Of a DNA stretch of 64,000 nt, positions 63,143 to 64,000 are shown piece by piece. The stretch's first letter is position 1. Each line of letters begins with the position of its first letter. Source of the stretch: Tsukamurella sp. 8F (GTDB lineage: Bacteria > Actinomycetota > Actinomycetes > Mycobacteriales > Mycobacteriaceae); the NCBI RefSeq assembly GCF_029167375.1, contig NZ_JARFTP010000001.1:62001-126000 (forward strand). Direction: 5' to 3'. The notes beneath the pieces were generated by a model that did no database searches, was not told the origin of the DNA, and saw only the letters and a list, made by a program, of their open reading frames with translations. Position numbers and translations under genes: made by a program.

Positions 63143-64000
63143 CTACGCCGGACAGGCGCCCGTCGCTGGCGAGTCGAGATCGTCGAGATAGGGGGCGATC
63201 GCCTGCTGTGCGCAGGTCGAACGCATGACTGCACCGTCGCCGATGCCGGACCACTCGACCGCAGCGAGCCGAGTGCCGGCCATGAGGAACTGGCCGGACA
63301 GGCCGGTCATGGCGTCGCGAGAGGTGAGCGGGTCGTTGGCAGGCAGGAGGGCGACTGTCGGAACCCGGGCGCTGCGCGGCGCCGGCGGCGAGGCGACGGC
63401 GGGCCACGCGCTGCAGTCGAGCATCGACAGCGCGGCGGCCCGGCCACCGAGAGGATATCGCCTCTCCCAGTCGGCCGCCGCGGTGGACACCTGGTCCGGC
63501 GACGGCTTCTGGCCGGTGTCCGAGCAACGGGACACGTACTGACCGTCGCTGTCGGCGGCCGCCTGGGCGTCGGAGACGAGCCCGCGCAGTCCCGCGTCGT
63601 CACCGGCCCGGGCCGACGCCAGAGCGGTCGCGACCTTCGAGACCCGCGCGCTCTGTGGGCCCGGACCGATGGCCAGCGCCGCGGTGACGGCCTGTAGCAA
63701 CTCCGTGTCCGACACCCCGAGCGTGCCCGCCTGCGCCCTCGCGAAAACGTCCCTCACGGCCCCGGTCGGGTCGGCGCCGAGTGCGCAGGCCACCGCCCGG
63801 CACTGCGTGGCGAACGACGCGAGCGTGGCGGCGGTGCCTTTCGCGGCGTCCTCGACCCGGTCGCGGAGGTCGCCGCCGTACCGGACGGGGGAGTCGAGCA
63901 CCAGTCGCGCGACGCGGTCCGGGTGTGCGGCAAGGTACGCGAGCGCGACGGTCGATCCGTCGCCCACCGACAGAAGGCCGAGCGCGGGGACGCCCCAGGT
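63143..64000 (-). CDS. Secreted alpha/beta hydrolase/TAP-like protein, Rv2672-like (N-terminus off window)
   Basis: The frame is open to base 64000, so the signal region lies outside. Visible: WGVPALGLLSVGDGSTVALA at the strand-5/nucleophile position, HPDRVARLVLDSPVRYGGDL, a helical cap with several Cys, VPTVALLPANDPLTSRDAM (acidic residue) and a TAP-like C-terminal domain ending with Cys residues. The position after aftC matches Rv2672. The expected G-x-S-x-G elbow reads S-V-G-D-G, so peptidase activity is doubtful. 23 nt from aftC. Confidence 0.75.
   Translation of the reverse strand, partial: TWGVPALGLLSVGDGSTVALAYLAAHPDRVARLVLDSPVRYGGDLRDRVEDAAKGTAATLASFATQCRAVACALGADPTGAVRDVFARAQAGTLGVSDTELLQAVTAALAIGPGPQSARVSKVATALASARAGDDAGLRGLVSDAQAAADSDGQYVSRCSDTGQKPSPDQVSTAAADWERRYPLGGRAAALSMLDCSAWPAVASPPAPRSARVPTVALLPANDPLTSRDAMTGLSGQFLMAGTRLAAVEWSGIGDGAVMRSTCAQQAIAPYLDDLDSPATGACPA

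Overview
The window is G+C-rich actinobacterial chromosome with GTG starts, many 1-4 nt gene overlaps and two-component/TetR-rich regulation. From about 35 kb to the right end, gene order follows the Mycobacterium tuberculosis Rv2703-Rv2672 block: sigA, ppgK, suhB, cei, DUF4193, DUF3093, dut, DUF3710, an alpha/beta hydrolase, DUF3159, a TrmA-like methyltransferase, dxs, an RNase D-like exonuclease, DUF3000, hemE, hemY, hemQ, msrB, aftC and an Rv2672-like hydrolase. That synteny, with the arabinogalactan enzyme AftC, points to a mycolic-acid actinobacterium (order Mycobacteriales). It is probably outside Mycobacterium itself (Tsukamurella or Gordonia-like), but the genus cannot be fixed by reading alone.

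Left part (1-13 kb): a truncated MFS symporter; a PAS-GGDEF diguanylate cyclase followed by a membrane GGDEF-EAL protein (c-di-GMP turnover); a second MFS carboxylate-type transporter; a hydrolase; and an iron-siderophore type uptake operon. That operon has two exporter-fold ABC subunits, a lipoprotein binding protein and a TetR regulator, with a promoter and an overlapping perfect palindrome upstream.

Middle-left (13-29 kb): an acyl-CoA catabolic island. A FadE gene and two TetR regulators precede a tightly packed 14-gene polycistron: thiolase, three SDRs, a quinone oxidoreductase-like MDR, HAD phosphatase, MaoC hydratase, APH-type kinase, ACAD10/11-type dehydrogenase, a probably heteromeric dehydrogenase pair, a phosphotriesterase-like lactonase, an acyl-CoA ligase and a type-II lumazine synthase. 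HAD, kinase and ACAD together are the separate pieces of vertebrate ACAD10. With the lactonase and ligase they suggest a route for lactones or 4-hydroxy acids: open the ring, activate with CoA, phosphorylate the hydroxyl, eliminate phosphate and beta-oxidise.

Middle (29-35 kb): a NarL/DesK-type two-component pair, small membrane proteins, a KhtTU-like K+/H+ antiporter and an SDR. Then comes the conserved sigA-to-hemQ block, interrupted by a TetR/TetR/aldehyde dehydrogenase/HXXEE insertion between dxs and the RNase D-like gene.

Accessory region (54.5-61.4 kb), inserted between hemQ and msrB: it begins at a perfect 28-bp inverted repeat and holds two MarR regulators, an unannotated 58-aa ORF, a PAS-LuxR regulator and an FAD monooxygenase. 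It also holds a two-gene peptide/radical-SAM-SPASM locus (candidate RiPP with a 62-aa precursor of unknown class) and a type II 5-methylcytosine restriction-modification pair. The restriction gene runs antisense over the 3' end of the radical SAM gene. No tRNA, rRNA, CRISPR array, transposase or integrase was seen.
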